Assembly: GCA_022843955.1 (NCBI GenBank)
Contig: JALHMQ010000003.1
Location: 1 to 64,000 of the forward strand
Origin: Burkholderiaceae bacterium
GTDB taxonomy: Bacteria > Pseudomonadota > Gammaproteobacteria > Burkholderiales > Burkholderiaceae_F
Length of the DNA: 64,000 nt
Reading direction: 5' to 3'
In this document: positions 22,302 through 32,911 of the stretch, one piece after another
Layout of the letters: every line of letters starts with the position of its first letter
Position numbering within the stretch: position 1 is the stretch's first letter
The notes under the pieces: model-generated
Seen by the model: the letters and a program-made list of their open reading frames with translations, nothing else
What the model was told of the DNA's origin: nothing
Database searches by the model: none
Position numbers and translations under genes: made by a program

Positions 22302-23321
22302 GTGAAGATCTGCATCGTCGGCGCCGGCGGCATTGGAGCCACGCTCGCTGCGCGTCTTGCGCTCGCGGGTCACGACGTCAGCGTGCTGGCGCGCAATGCG
22401 CATCTGCACGCGATCCAGGCGCAGGGACTGCGGCTGGTCGATCTCGTCAACGCGGGCGAGCACACGTTGCCGCTGGCGGCGAGTGCGGATCCGGCCGAAC
22501 TGGCGCGCAAACACGGCACGCCTGACCTCGTCATCATCGGCCTGAAGGCGCATGCGATCGGCGCGATGCTGCCGTGCCTGGCGCCGCTGATCGGCCCGCA
22601 GACGGTGGTGGTGCCGGCCATCAATGGCCTGCCCTGGTGGTACTTCCATCGTGAAGGTGGCGATCTGGATGGCACCGCCGTGCGTGCGCTCGACCCGCAG
22701 GCGCAGATGTTCGCGACGCTCGATCCGGATCACCTGCTCGGCTGCGTGGTGCACATTGCAGCCGAGGTGCGTGCACCCGGCAGCGTGCACTACACCGGTG
22801 GCCGTCGCCTGATCGTAGGCGAGCCCGACCGCAGCGACTCGCCGCGCCTGCAAGCGGTGTGCGGCGCGTTGCGCGAAGCGGGGTTCGACGCGGTTGCCTC
22901 GGCCGACATCCGACACGACGTCTGGGTGAAGCTGATCGGCAACCTGTCGTTCAATCCGGTGGCGGCGCTGACCGGCTACCTGATGAACCAGATCTGCGCC
23001 GACGACAGCGTGCTCGATGTGATCCGCGCCGTGATGCATGAAGGCATGGCGGTGTCGGCTGCCTATGGCCAGCCGATGCAGATGACCGCTGACCAGCGCA
23101 TCGATCTGGCGCGCCAGCTGGGCGCGGCACGCATTTCGATGCTGCAGGATCTGGAGCAGCGCCGCCCACTCGAACTCGACGCCATCGTCGGGGCGGTGCT
23201 CGAGCTGGGCGCGCACCGGCAGATTGCGATGCCCGCCACGCGCTTGGTGCATGCGCTCACCATCGGGCGCTGCCGCGCGCTGGGCATCCTGCCCGACCCC
23301 GTCACAGGAGACAGAACATGA
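22302..23321 (+). CDS. Ketopantoate reductase family protein (2-dehydropantoate 2-reductase)
   Basis: This 339-residue NAD(P)H-dependent reductase has an N-terminal Rossmann motif (IVGAGGIGATLA) and the C-terminal ApbA/PanE helical domain (VWVKLIGNLSFNPVAALTG with the catalytic Lys). PanE reduces ketopantoate to pantoate for coenzyme A synthesis; many paralogs act on other 2-keto acids. The start is GTG at 22302, which opens the Rossmann fold directly. The stop overlaps the next gene's ATG (23318-23321), so they are coupled. The pairing with a beta-hydroxyacid dehydrogenase suggests a catabolic paralog rather than pantothenate synthesis, but this is inference. Confidence 0.85.
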   Translation: MKICIVGAGGIGATLAARLALAGHDVSVLARNAHLHAIQAQGLRLVDLVNAGEHTLPLAASADPAELARKHGTPDLVIIGLKAHAIGAMLPCLAPLIGPQTVVVPAINGLPWWYFHREGGDLDGTAVRALDPQAQMFATLDPDHLLGCVVHIAAEVRAPGSVHYTGGRRLIVGEPDRSDSPRLQAVCGALREAGFDAVASADIRHDVWVKLIGNLSFNPVAALTGYLMNQICADDSVLDVIRAVMHEGMAVSAAYGQPMQMTADQRIDLARQLGAARISMLQDLEQRRPLELDAIVGAVLELGAHRQIAMPATRLVHALTIGRCRALGILPDPVTGDRT

Positions 23322-24211
23322 GCATCGTTGCCTTCATCGGCCTCGGCAACATGGGCCGCGCGATGGTCGACCACCTGATGAACGCCGGTCATGCGTTGCG
23401 TGTGCATGCCCGCCGTGCCGAGGTGATGCAGCCGTTTGTCGAGCGCGGAGCGATTGCCTGCGCGTCACCGGCCGAGGCGGCACGCAGTGCCGAGTTCATC
23501 CTGACCAACGTCACCTCGAGCGCCGATGTCGAACAGGTGCTGGTCGGGCCGCGCGGCGTGGTCGAGACGGCGAGTGCGGACAGCGTGGTGATCGACCACA
23601 GCACCATCTCGCCGGCGGTGACACGTACCCTCGCGCAGCAGTTGGCCGCGCGCGGCATCCACATGCTCGATTGCCCCGTCTCCGGTGGCACCCGCGGGGC
23701 GCAGGCGGCGACCTTGTCGATCATGGTCGGCGGCAAGGCCGAGGTGCTCGCGCGTGCCCGCCCGCTACTTGCGGTGCTCTGCAAGGCGATCACCCACATC
23801 GGCGATCACGGCGCCGGACAGGTCGCCAAGGCGTGCAACCAGATCGTGCAGGTGGTGACGATCCAGGGCATTGCCGAGGCGCTGCTGTTCGCGCGAGCAC
23901 AGGGCGTCGACTGCTCGACCGTCGTGAACGCGCTCAGCCAGGGCTTCGCCGGCAGCAGGATGCTCGACCTGATGGGACCAAAGATGGCGACACGCGACTT
24001 TGCCGCCGGCATCGAGGCGCGCCTGCATCACAAGGACTACGGTCTCATCACGGAAGCCGCGCGCGACGCCGGCTTGGGCATGCCCGCCACGGCACTGGTG
24101 GCGCAGCAGCTCAACGCGCTGGTCGGGCAGGGCTGGGGGACGGACGACACCAGCTCGCTGCTGCGGGTACTGGAGGCCGCCAACGGACGTGGCTCGCCGG
24201 CCGGCGGCTAG
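23318..24211 (+). CDS. Beta-hydroxyacid dehydrogenase (3-hydroxyisobutyrate / tartronate semialdehyde reductase type)
   Basis: A 297-residue member of the NAD(P)-dependent 3-hydroxyisobutyrate dehydrogenase family. It has FIGLGNMGRAM (dinucleotide binding, residues 6-16), DCPVSGGTRGAQAA (substrate-binding signature) and GAGQVAKACNQ with the catalytic Lys. The final helix region contains LHHKDYGLI, as in HIBADH and glyoxylate/succinic semialdehyde reductases. Substrates in the family include 3-hydroxyisobutyrate, tartronate semialdehyde and 2-(hydroxymethyl)glutarate. It overlaps the preceding reductase by four bases and ends convergent with a TonB-C lipoprotein gene, overlapping it by four bases. 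Confidence 0.87.
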   Translation: MSIVAFIGLGNMGRAMVDHLMNAGHALRVHARRAEVMQPFVERGAIACASPAEAARSAEFILTNVTSSADVEQVLVGPRGVVETASADSVVIDHSTISPAVTRTLAQQLAARGIHMLDCPVSGGTRGAQAATLSIMVGGKAEVLARARPLLAVLCKAITHIGDHGAGQVAKACNQIVQVVTIQGIAEALLFARAQGVDCSTVVNALSQGFAGSRMLDLMGPKMATRDFAAGIEARLHHKDYGLITEAARDAGLGMPATALVAQQLNALVGQGWGTDDTSSLLRVLEAANGRGSPAGG

Positions 24212-24669
24212 CGCAGTCCCAGTCGAAACTCCAGGGGAATCTGGGCCAAGAACGTGCGTGGCCTGCCATCCTTGGTGGGTGGATCGAACTCCCATTGGCT
24301 GATGGCGTGCAGCGCTGCAACCGACAGCATGTCGTCGGGCGACCTGACCGAGCGCGCGGCCATGACCTTGCCGTCGGTGCCAATGGTGAACTCAACCAGC
24401 ACTACGCCGTCGATGCCTTGCCGTAGTTGCTCGGGCGGATACTCCGGCAACATGATCCGGCGCGCGTTCAACGGCGCATCGAGCTGCCCAGGCACGAGGG
24501 ACTGTGACCATTGCTTGATCCGCTCCTTGAGAAGCCAGTTTGCGAGCTCGACCGGCGGGACTGAATGGCGGGTCGGATTAGGGGTCGCGCAGCCCACCAA
24601 GGCCAATATCGCGATCGCACCAGCGAGCAGCGTGCGGTGTGATGTCGTTGCCAGGAAGCCGGCGGTCAC
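24208..24669 (-). CDS. TonB C-terminal domain lipoprotein
   Basis: A 153-residue protein with a lipoprotein signal (LLAGAIAILALVGCATPNP) and a TonB/energy-transducing C-terminal domain (LPEYPPEQLRQGIDGVVLVEFTIGTDGKV, SVRSPDD, AALHAISQWEFDPPTKDG). Normal TonB proteins have an uncleaved N-terminal helix in the inner membrane and a Pro-rich spacer; both are absent here. It is therefore unlikely to pass proton motive force energy on its own. The start GTG 24669 overlaps the stop of the cytochrome b561 gene (GTGA), so they are translationally coupled. Confidence 0.8.
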   Translation of the reverse strand: MTAGFLATTSHRTLLAGAIAILALVGCATPNPTRHSVPPVELANWLLKERIKQWSQSLVPGQLDAPLNARRIMLPEYPPEQLRQGIDGVVLVEFTIGTDGKVMAARSVRSPDDMLSVAALHAISQWEFDPPTKDGRPRTFLAQIPLEFRLGLR

Positions 24670-25355
24670 AACGTGACCACCCACCACACCAGCGCCGCGC
24701 TCAGCGCAAAGACAATCAGTGCGCGCAACCGCATGGCGAGGTCGTCCTGCGCCGGGGTCACCGGCAGCGCGCGATCGCCGTGCACCATCGCGCCGAGCAG
24801 GGGTTGGAACTTGAACACCGTGTAGAAGATCACGGCACAGACATGCAGGCCCACCAGCACGTAGAGCGGCCATTCGGCCTGCCGGTGCAACGTGCTGATC
24901 TGGTTGGACAGCGCGCTGGAAATCAACTTTGCCAGCGGCCCTTCGGCGAAATTGCCATCATTGGCAAACAGGCCTCCCGACGCCTGCGCGAGCAGCAGCG
25001 CGAGCAGCGCCAGCACCGACAGCGCGCCGAGCGGGTTGTGGCCGGCGTCGTGCGGCAGTCGCCCGGTCAGATAGCGCAGCACGTCGCCCGGCCCGCGCAC
25101 GAAATGCGCGAACAACGCATAGCGGCTGCCGGCAAAGCCCCAGAGAACGCGGAAGAGCACCAGCGTGAGCACCGCATAGCCGAAGCGCATGTGCCAATCG
25201 ATCGTCCCGGTCTTGATCGAGATGACCGAGCCGGCCACGCAGACCGCAAGCGACCAGTGAAACAGCCGCGTCGGCAGATCCCAGATGCGGGCGGGACCGG
25301 TCGAGACGGTGCCCGCCGCGTCAAGGCCCGTGGGCGTGTCTTGCGCTGCACTCAT
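24666..25355 (-). CDS. Cytochrome b561-type membrane protein
   Basis: A 229-residue membrane cytochrome b of the bacterial b561 / Ni,Fe-hydrogenase cytochrome b type. Four helices hold candidate haem-ligand histidines: RLFHWSLAVCVAGS, WHMRFGYAVLTLVLFRVLWG, LGALSVLALLALLLAQ, and YVLVGLHVCAVIFYTVFKF. A final C-terminal helix ends in VWWVVTL. Proteins of this type pass electrons between the quinone pool and a soluble cytochrome or dehydrogenase. No partner is adjacent, but the coupled downstream gene encodes a TonB-C lipoprotein. It lies 34 bases upstream (in map order) of secF and could be read from the sec operon. Confidence 0.86.
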   Translation of the reverse strand: MSAAQDTPTGLDAAGTVSTGPARIWDLPTRLFHWSLAVCVAGSVISIKTGTIDWHMRFGYAVLTLVLFRVLWGFAGSRYALFAHFVRGPGDVLRYLTGRLPHDAGHNPLGALSVLALLALLLAQASGGLFANDGNFAEGPLAKLISSALSNQISTLHRQAEWPLYVLVGLHVCAVIFYTVFKFQPLLGAMVHGDRALPVTPAQDDLAMRLRALIVFALSAALVWWVVTL

Positions 25356-25389
25356 CGCCGAACCTCCTGCTCAATGAGAGGGCGGTCGG

Positions 25390-26325
25390 TTACGGGACGA
25401 CCTGGCCTTCGTCTTCCTTCTTGATCGGCTTGATCAGGTCCTCACGCTTGACGCCAAGGTACATCGCGATCGCTGCCGCCACGAACACCGACGAGTAGAT
25501 GCCGAAGACGATGCCGATGGTCAGCGCCAGCGCGAAGTAGTGCAGTGCCGGGCCGCCGAAGAACAGCATCGCCAGCGTCATGCACAGGGTGGAGCCGTGG
25601 GTGATCATGGTGCGCGAGATGGTCGCCGTGATGGCCGAGTCGATCACCTCGACCGTGCTCATCTTGCGGTACTTCTTGAAGTGCTCGCGCACGCGGTCGA
25701 AGATGATCACCGACTCGTTGACCGAGTAGCCCAGCACCGCGAGGATCGCCGCCAACACCGGCAGCGAAAACTCCCAGCCGAAGATGGCAAAGATGCCGAC
25801 CACCAGGATGACGTCGTGCATGTTGGCGATGATCGCCGCCACCGCGAACTTCCACTCGAAACGGAAGCTCAGATAGATCATGATGCCGACGACCACGAGG
25901 ATCAGTGCCACCGCGCCATCGTGCGCCAGTTCCTCCCCCACTGCCGGGCCTACGAACTCCACCCGCCGCAATTCGGCGCCGGCGTCCTGCGACTTGAGCG
26001 TGGCGATCACCTTCTCGGCCTGCTGGCCCGAGCTGTAGCCCTCCTGCACCGGCAAGCGGATCAGCACATCGCGTGCGGTGCCGAAGTTCTGCACCTGGAA
26101 TTCGCCCCAGCCCTTGCCTTCGATCGCCGTGCGGATCTTCTCCAGGTCAGCCGGCTGCTGATAGCTCACTTCCATCAGCGTGCCGCCGGTGAACTCCACC
26201 GACAGGCTGAGGCCGCGGAACGCCAGGAAGCCGACCGCCACCAGGAACGTGATCACGCTGATCCCGTTGAGGATCAGCGAATACTTCATGAACGGAATCG
26301 TGCGGCGGATGCGGAAAAACTCCAT
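25390..26325 (-). CDS. secF: Protein translocase subunit SecF
   Basis: A 311-residue inner-membrane protein of the SecDF accessory complex, which uses the proton gradient to pull secreted proteins through SecYEG from the periplasmic side. Family motifs are SVEFTGGTLMEV (after the first helix), the six-helix topology, and GYSVNESVIIFDRVREHFKK in the helix 4 region. The end is basic and cytoplasmic. A good AGGAGAG lies seven bases before the ATG. It follows secD by 27 bases and yajC upstream, the usual order. Confidence 0.95.
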   Translation of the reverse strand: MEFFRIRRTIPFMKYSLILNGISVITFLVAVGFLAFRGLSLSVEFTGGTLMEVSYQQPADLEKIRTAIEGKGWGEFQVQNFGTARDVLIRLPVQEGYSSGQQAEKVIATLKSQDAGAELRRVEFVGPAVGEELAHDGAVALILVVVGIMIYLSFRFEWKFAVAAIIANMHDVILVVGIFAIFGWEFSLPVLAAILAVLGYSVNESVIIFDRVREHFKKYRKMSTVEVIDSAITATISRTMITHGSTLCMTLAMLFFGGPALHYFALALTIGIVFGIYSSVFVAAAIAMYLGVKREDLIKPIKKEDEGQVVP

Positions 26326-26352
26326 ATGTTCTCTCCTTGTTCCTGCCGCTGA

Positions 26353-28224
26353 TTACTTCGTGGTGCCGGTCGTGCCCGGCTTCCACACGGAGCCGATCGA
26401 CAGTTCGGTGAGTTTCTTGCGCGACCCGTACACGAGGTTGACGATCGCACGCGACACGAACACCGCGGTAAAGATCGAGGTCATGATGCCCAGGCAGTGC
26501 ACCACCGCGAAGCCGCGCACCGGCCCCGAGCCGAACAGCAGCAGCGCCACGCCGGCGATCAGCGTCGTCACGTTCGAGTCGAGAATGGTGGCGAAGGCCT
26601 TGTCGTAACCCTCGGTGATTGCCTGCTGCGGCGTGCGGCCGTTGCGCAGTTCTTCTCGGACGCGCTCGTTGATCAGCACGTTGGCGTCGATCGCCATGCC
26701 CAGTGTCAGCGCGATGGCCGCAATGCCGGGCAAGGTGAGCGTGGCTTGCAGCAGCGACAGCAGCGCGATCAGCAGCATCACGTTGCACGACAGCGAGACC
26801 GCGGAGATGAGGCCGAAGCCGCGGTAGTACACGATCATGAAGAGAGCGATCGCGATGAAGCCATACAGCGTCGAGCGGAAGCCGCGCTCGATGTTCTCCT
26901 TGCCCAGGCTCGGGCCGATCGTGCGCTCTTCGATGATCTCCATCGGCGCAGCCAGCGATCCGGAGCGGATCAGCAGCGCCATGTCGTTGACTTCCTGGGT
27001 GGTGAAGCGGCCGGTGATCTGGAAGCGGTTGGAGAACTCGCCCTGGATCGTCGCCACAGAGATCGCTTCGCCCTTGCCGCGCTCGTACAGCACGATCGCC
27101 ATCTGCTTCTTCAGGTTCTCACGGGTGGCGATCTTCATCGCTGAGCCGCCGCGGGCGTCCAGCGATATGGAAACCGCCGGCTGCTGGTTCTGATCGAACG
27201 TGGCGCCGGCGTCGACCACCTGGTCACCGGTGGCCACCACCTGGCGCCGCAGCGCCACCTGCCGGGTGCCGGCTTCGGTGCGCTCGGGCACCACGAAGGC
27301 GCCTGCCATGTTGCCGGAGACCATCGCCTCCTCGTCGACCAGCCGGATCTCCAGCGTGGCGGTGCGGCCGATGATCTGCTTGGCGCGCGCCACGTCCTGC
27401 ACACCGGGCAACTGAACGACCACGCGGTCGGCGCCCTGCTGCTGGATGGTGGGCTCGGCCACGCCGAGTTCGTTGATCCGGTTGTGCAGCGTGGTGATGT
27501 TCTGCTTGAGCGCGCTGGCCTGGATGTCGCGGGCGGCGTTCGGTCCCAGCGTGACCGACAGGCGCAGCTCTTCGCCGCTGCCGTCCTCGCGCAGCACCAG
27601 TTCGCGGTTGACGTCGCGGATCACGGCGGCGGCCTGCTGGCGGGTGGCGTCATCGCGGAAGCGCACCTCGAGCGTGCTGCCGCTGCGGGTCACGCCGCCA
27701 TGGCGGATGTTCTTCTCGCGCAGCGTGGTGCGCAGTTCGCCGGCCAGTGTCTCGATGCGCTTTTCCAGCGCCTGCCGCATGTCGACCTGCATCAGGAAAT
27801 GGACCCCGCCGCGCAGGTCGAGTCCGAGGTACATCGGCATTGCGTTGACGCTCATCAGCCACGAGGGCGTGCGCGGCACCAGATTCAGCGCGACGACATA
27901 CGCAGGGTCGTTCGGGTCGGTCACCAGCGCCTGCTGGATCAGGTCCTTGGCGCGCAGTTGTGCGTCGGTGTCCTTGAAGCGCGCGCGCACCGTGAAGTTG
28001 TTCGGACTGAGCTCGTCGTAGAACATGCCGTCGTGCTCGATGCTGGCGTTCTTGAGCAGGTCCTCGACGCGGGTAAGCAGCGCCTGGTCGACGCGCACCG
28101 TCGACTTGGCCGCCGACACCTGCACCGCCGGCGACTCGCCGAAGAAGTTCGGCAGCGTGTAGAGCGCGCCGAACAGCAGCGCGACGGCGATGATGAGGTA
28201 CTTCCAGAGCGGGTAGCGGTTCAT
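26353..28224 (-). CDS. secD: Protein translocase subunit SecD
   Basis: A 623-residue SecD. It has the first helix (LWKYLIIAVALLFGALYTLP), GLDLRGGVHFLMQVD, a large periplasmic region (P1 domain) of about 400 residues, and a C-terminal RND-type membrane bundle with TLGMAIDANVLINERVREE. The start ATG at 28224 (MNRYPLWKYL) is typical of the family; a longer frame upstream runs into the yajC-secD hairpin. With SecF it forms the proton-driven SecDF motor. Confidence 0.95.
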   Translation of the reverse strand: MNRYPLWKYLIIAVALLFGALYTLPNFFGESPAVQVSAAKSTVRVDQALLTRVEDLLKNASIEHDGMFYDELSPNNFTVRARFKDTDAQLRAKDLIQQALVTDPNDPAYVVALNLVPRTPSWLMSVNAMPMYLGLDLRGGVHFLMQVDMRQALEKRIETLAGELRTTLREKNIRHGGVTRSGSTLEVRFRDDATRQQAAAVIRDVNRELVLREDGSGEELRLSVTLGPNAARDIQASALKQNITTLHNRINELGVAEPTIQQQGADRVVVQLPGVQDVARAKQIIGRTATLEIRLVDEEAMVSGNMAGAFVVPERTEAGTRQVALRRQVVATGDQVVDAGATFDQNQQPAVSISLDARGGSAMKIATRENLKKQMAIVLYERGKGEAISVATIQGEFSNRFQITGRFTTQEVNDMALLIRSGSLAAPMEIIEERTIGPSLGKENIERGFRSTLYGFIAIALFMIVYYRGFGLISAVSLSCNVMLLIALLSLLQATLTLPGIAAIALTLGMAIDANVLINERVREELRNGRTPQQAITEGYDKAFATILDSNVTTLIAGVALLLFGSGPVRGFAVVHCLGIMTSIFTAVFVSRAIVNLVYGSRKKLTELSIGSVWKPGTTGTTK

Positions 28225-28231
28225 GATCCGG

Positions 28232-28309
28232 AGTCGGCTTCGTGTACGCGACGCTTCGCGTCGCACGTGCACGAAGCCGAACTAGTTAGCGCGCCGCCCT
28301 TCGGGCGGC
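28232..28309. other. Two stem-loops between yajC and secD
   Basis: A long imperfect hairpin (28232-28283) pairs AGTCGGCTTCGTG with CACGAAGCCGAACT and closes internally with GCGACGC-TTC-GCGTCGC-type pairing. A second hairpin is GCCGCCC-TTC-GGGCGGC (28293-28309). Neither is followed by a T-run, so they are not classical terminators. They lie directly before the secD start codon in a transcript expected to carry yajC, secD and secF, so they could act in mRNA processing or attenuation. Confidence 0.65.
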
Positions 28310-28377
28310 CGGGCGGACGGCGCGGATGGAAACACAACGAAAAACCAAGACGCCGCTCGCTTCGTAGCTGCGTCCTG

Positions 28378-28725
28378 CTAGATCGATTTCATCGTGCCCT
28401 TGGGCAGCAGCGTCTGGATGGCGGAACGCTGGATGGAGATCTCGACCGCCTTGTTCTCGACGGTGGAGATCTGGATCGTGGCGTACTGGTCGGTCAGGTC
28501 GGTGATCTTGCCGATCAGGCCGCCGGCGGTGAGCACTTCGTCGCCCTTGCCGAGTGCTTCGACCAGCGCCTTGTGCTCCTTTTGCCGCTTCACCTGCGGG
28601 CGGATCAGCAGGAAGTAGAAGACGACGAAAATCAGCACCATGAACAGGATCGACGTCCACATCGATTCGGGGCCGGCCGCGGCTGCGGGAGCAGTCTGCG
28701 CGAGCGCGTCGGAAATGAAGAACAT
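28378..28725 (-). CDS. yajC: Preprotein translocase subunit YajC
   Basis: A 115-residue single-helix membrane protein associated with SecDF. It shows the usual MFFISDALAQTA N-terminus, a helix (ILFMVLIFVVFYFLLIRPQ), and the conserved cytoplasmic part KRQKEHKALVEALGKGDEVL, TAGGLIGKI. Start ATG at 28725 has GGAG nearby (rc of ctcc). It sits between tgt and secD, as in most proteobacteria, and is likely co-transcribed with both. Confidence 0.95.
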   Translation of the reverse strand: MFFISDALAQTAPAAAAGPESMWTSILFMVLIFVVFYFLLIRPQVKRQKEHKALVEALGKGDEVLTAGGLIGKITDLTDQYATIQISTVENKAVEISIQRSAIQTLLPKGTMKSI

Positions 28726-28990
28726 GGGAACTCCGGGGCTGAGGCACCGCCGCTGCGGGGGGCGCACTGTCTTTGAGAGGGGAACCTGGGGTTGCGTTCG
28801 CCGAACGACTACCGCGTTGACACGATCTGGCAGGGGGCGGGTTTTCGCAAGGCGGCGGATTATAGCCAGCGGGGCCGCATCGGCCGGCGCGCGGTCAGTG
28901 CGGTGCATGCGGCAGGGCAAGGCTGGCGCTGGTTTTCCCGCGGATCCGGGCGCGCGGGCGGTGCTTATCTCGCGCCCACCAGCGAGGCCG

Positions 28991-31179
<2,189 letters not shown>

Positions 31180-31456
31180 TGGCTTGACCGGCCAGTGAAA
31201 AAATGAAGGAGAGGCGTAGGTGCGGGCGTCGGCGTGAGTGGGCGTCGGTGAAGATGCAGCGATCGCAGCGATCACGCAACGCAGTCGCCGGGCGGCGCGG
31301 ATTATGCGCCCGCCATGCGCGTGGCTTTGCGGGCGCGGCAACTGGCATGAACGCTGCTAAGCTTTTTTGCGATCCGCATCGCCACCGCCACTCTTGCCAA
31401 CGCGCGGCCGGCAGCGGAGCCCGCCCACATCGTTTCCGCACCCTGAGGGGATTCCC

Positions 31457-32479
31457 ATGTCGCGCATCACTCGTCGCGTCGTCGTGCTCGGCGGCACGCT
31501 CGCCGCTGCTTCGCTGTCCAACCCGCTCGCCGCGCTGGCGCAGGCCAAGAAAGGCGACGCACCGAAGAAGCTGCGCGTGGCCGCCATCTACACGGTGCCG
31601 GTCGAGCAGCAGTGGGTCAGCCGCATCCACAAGGCGCTCAATGCCGAGGTCGCGCGCGGTGGCATCGAGTACGTGTTCAGCGAGAACGTCGCCAACGCCG
31701 ACTACGAGCGGGTGATGCGCCAGTACGCCGAGGCCAAGCACGACTTCATCATCGGTGAGTCGTTCGCGGTGGAGGCAGCGGCGCGCAAGGTGGCCAAGGA
31801 GTATCCGAAGATCGCCTTCCTGATGGGCAGTTCGGGCAAGCCGCAGGCGCCCAACTTCTCGGTGTTCGACAACTACATCCAGGAGCCCGCCTTCCTCACC
31901 GGCATGATCGCCGGCGGCATGACCAAGTCCAACAAGATCGGCATGGTGGGCGGCTTCCCGATCCCCGAGGTGAACCGGCTGATGAATGCCTTCATGGCCG
32001 GCGCCAAGGAAGTGAATCCGAAGGTGGAGTTCATGGTTACCTTCATCAACTCGTGGTTCGATCCCCCGAAGGCCAAGGAAGCCGCTTTCGCGATGATCGA
32101 CAAAGGCGCCGACATCATGTACGCGGAGCGCTTCGGTGTCAGCGATGCCGCCAAGGAGCGCAAGGTGCTGGCGATCGGCAACGTGATCGACACCCAGGCG
32201 CAGTATCCGGACACCGTGGTCGTCAGCGCCCTGTGGAACATGGAGCCGACGGTGGCGCAGGCGCTCAAGGCGGTGCGTGCGGGCGCCTTCAAGCCCGAGG
32301 ACTACGGCAAGTGGAGCTACATGGGCGTGAAGGGCTCGGAGCTGTCGCCGCTGGGCACCTTCGAGAAGAAGATTCCGGCCGATCTGGTCAAGCGCATGCG
32401 CGAGCGCGAGGCGGCCATCCTCTCCGGCAAGTACACCGTCAAGATCGACGACAACCAGCCGAAGTCGACAGTCAAGTAG
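31457..32479 (+). CDS. BMP-family ABC transporter substrate-binding protein
   Basis: A 340-residue periplasmic binding protein of the basic membrane protein (Bmp/PnrA/Med) family, whose known ligands are mostly purine or pyrimidine nucleosides. It has a Tat-like signal peptide (TRRVVVLGGTLAAASL, cleavage near ALAQA) and then AAIYTVPVEQQWVSRIHKAL, the hinge segments ANADYERVM and HDFIIGESFAV, and NSWFDPPKAKEAA. AGGGG lies eight bases upstream of ATG 31457. It begins an operon with a VOC protein, a double ATPase and two permeases. Expected ligand: a nucleoside or free purine, by family. Confidence 0.9.
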   Translation: MSRITRRVVVLGGTLAAASLSNPLAALAQAKKGDAPKKLRVAAIYTVPVEQQWVSRIHKALNAEVARGGIEYVFSENVANADYERVMRQYAEAKHDFIIGESFAVEAAARKVAKEYPKIAFLMGSSGKPQAPNFSVFDNYIQEPAFLTGMIAGGMTKSNKIGMVGGFPIPEVNRLMNAFMAGAKEVNPKVEFMVTFINSWFDPPKAKEAAFAMIDKGADIMYAERFGVSDAAKERKVLAIGNVIDTQAQYPDTVVVSALWNMEPTVAQALKAVRAGAFKPEDYGKWSYMGVKGSELSPLGTFEKKIPADLVKRMREREAAILSGKYTVKIDDNQPKSTVK

Positions 32480-32491
32480 CGCCCATCGCGC

Positions 32492-32911
32492 ATGCAGTTG
32501 CTGGACCACGTGTCGATCGCCGTCGCGGATATCGCGACGGCGCGACCGTTCTACGACGCGGTGATGGCCGCGCTGGGCTGCGACAAGGTGTTTGACCGGG
32601 TCGATGCGCTCGGCTACGGCGCCCGCTGCCGACCGGAGACGGCTGGCGACACCTATCTGGCGGTGCTGGCATCAGGCGCGGCCGCGCTGGACGACCGTCG
32701 TCACTGGTGCTTCAAGGCGGCCACGCGTCGTGCGGTGGATTCTTTCCATCAAGCCGCGCTCGCGCACGGCGGCGTCAGCGACGGCGCGCCCGGCCTGCGG
32801 CCGCACTATCACCGCGCCTACTACGCCGCCTTCGTGCGTGATCCCGACGGCAACCGGCTGGAAGCGGTGTGCCATGGTGAAGAACCCGTCCTTGCGGCGG
32901 ACGCAGCGTGA
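32492..32911 (+). CDS. VOC family (glyoxalase/dioxygenase-fold) protein
   Basis: A 139-residue single-module VOC protein. It begins MQLLDHVSIAVADIATARPFYDA (first metal-ligand His at residue 6), has FHQAALAHGGVSDG in the middle, and ends YYAAFVRDPDGNRLEAVCHG, the usual second-half signature with an acidic ligand. VOC members include glyoxalases, extradiol dioxygenases and resistance proteins; sequence alone does not fix the reaction. It lies 12 bases after the BMP binding protein gene and its stop overlaps the GTG of the ATPase gene, so it is embedded in the transporter operon. Confidence 0.85.
   Translation: MQLLDHVSIAVADIATARPFYDAVMAALGCDKVFDRVDALGYGARCRPETAGDTYLAVLASGAAALDDRRHWCFKAATRRAVDSFHQAALAHGGVSDGAPGLRPHYHRAYYAAFVRDPDGNRLEAVCHGEEPVLAADAA

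Noticed and set aside
31180-31456. preQ1 riboswitch before queA
   Set aside because: No matching short pseudoknot sequence was seen in the 277-base gap.
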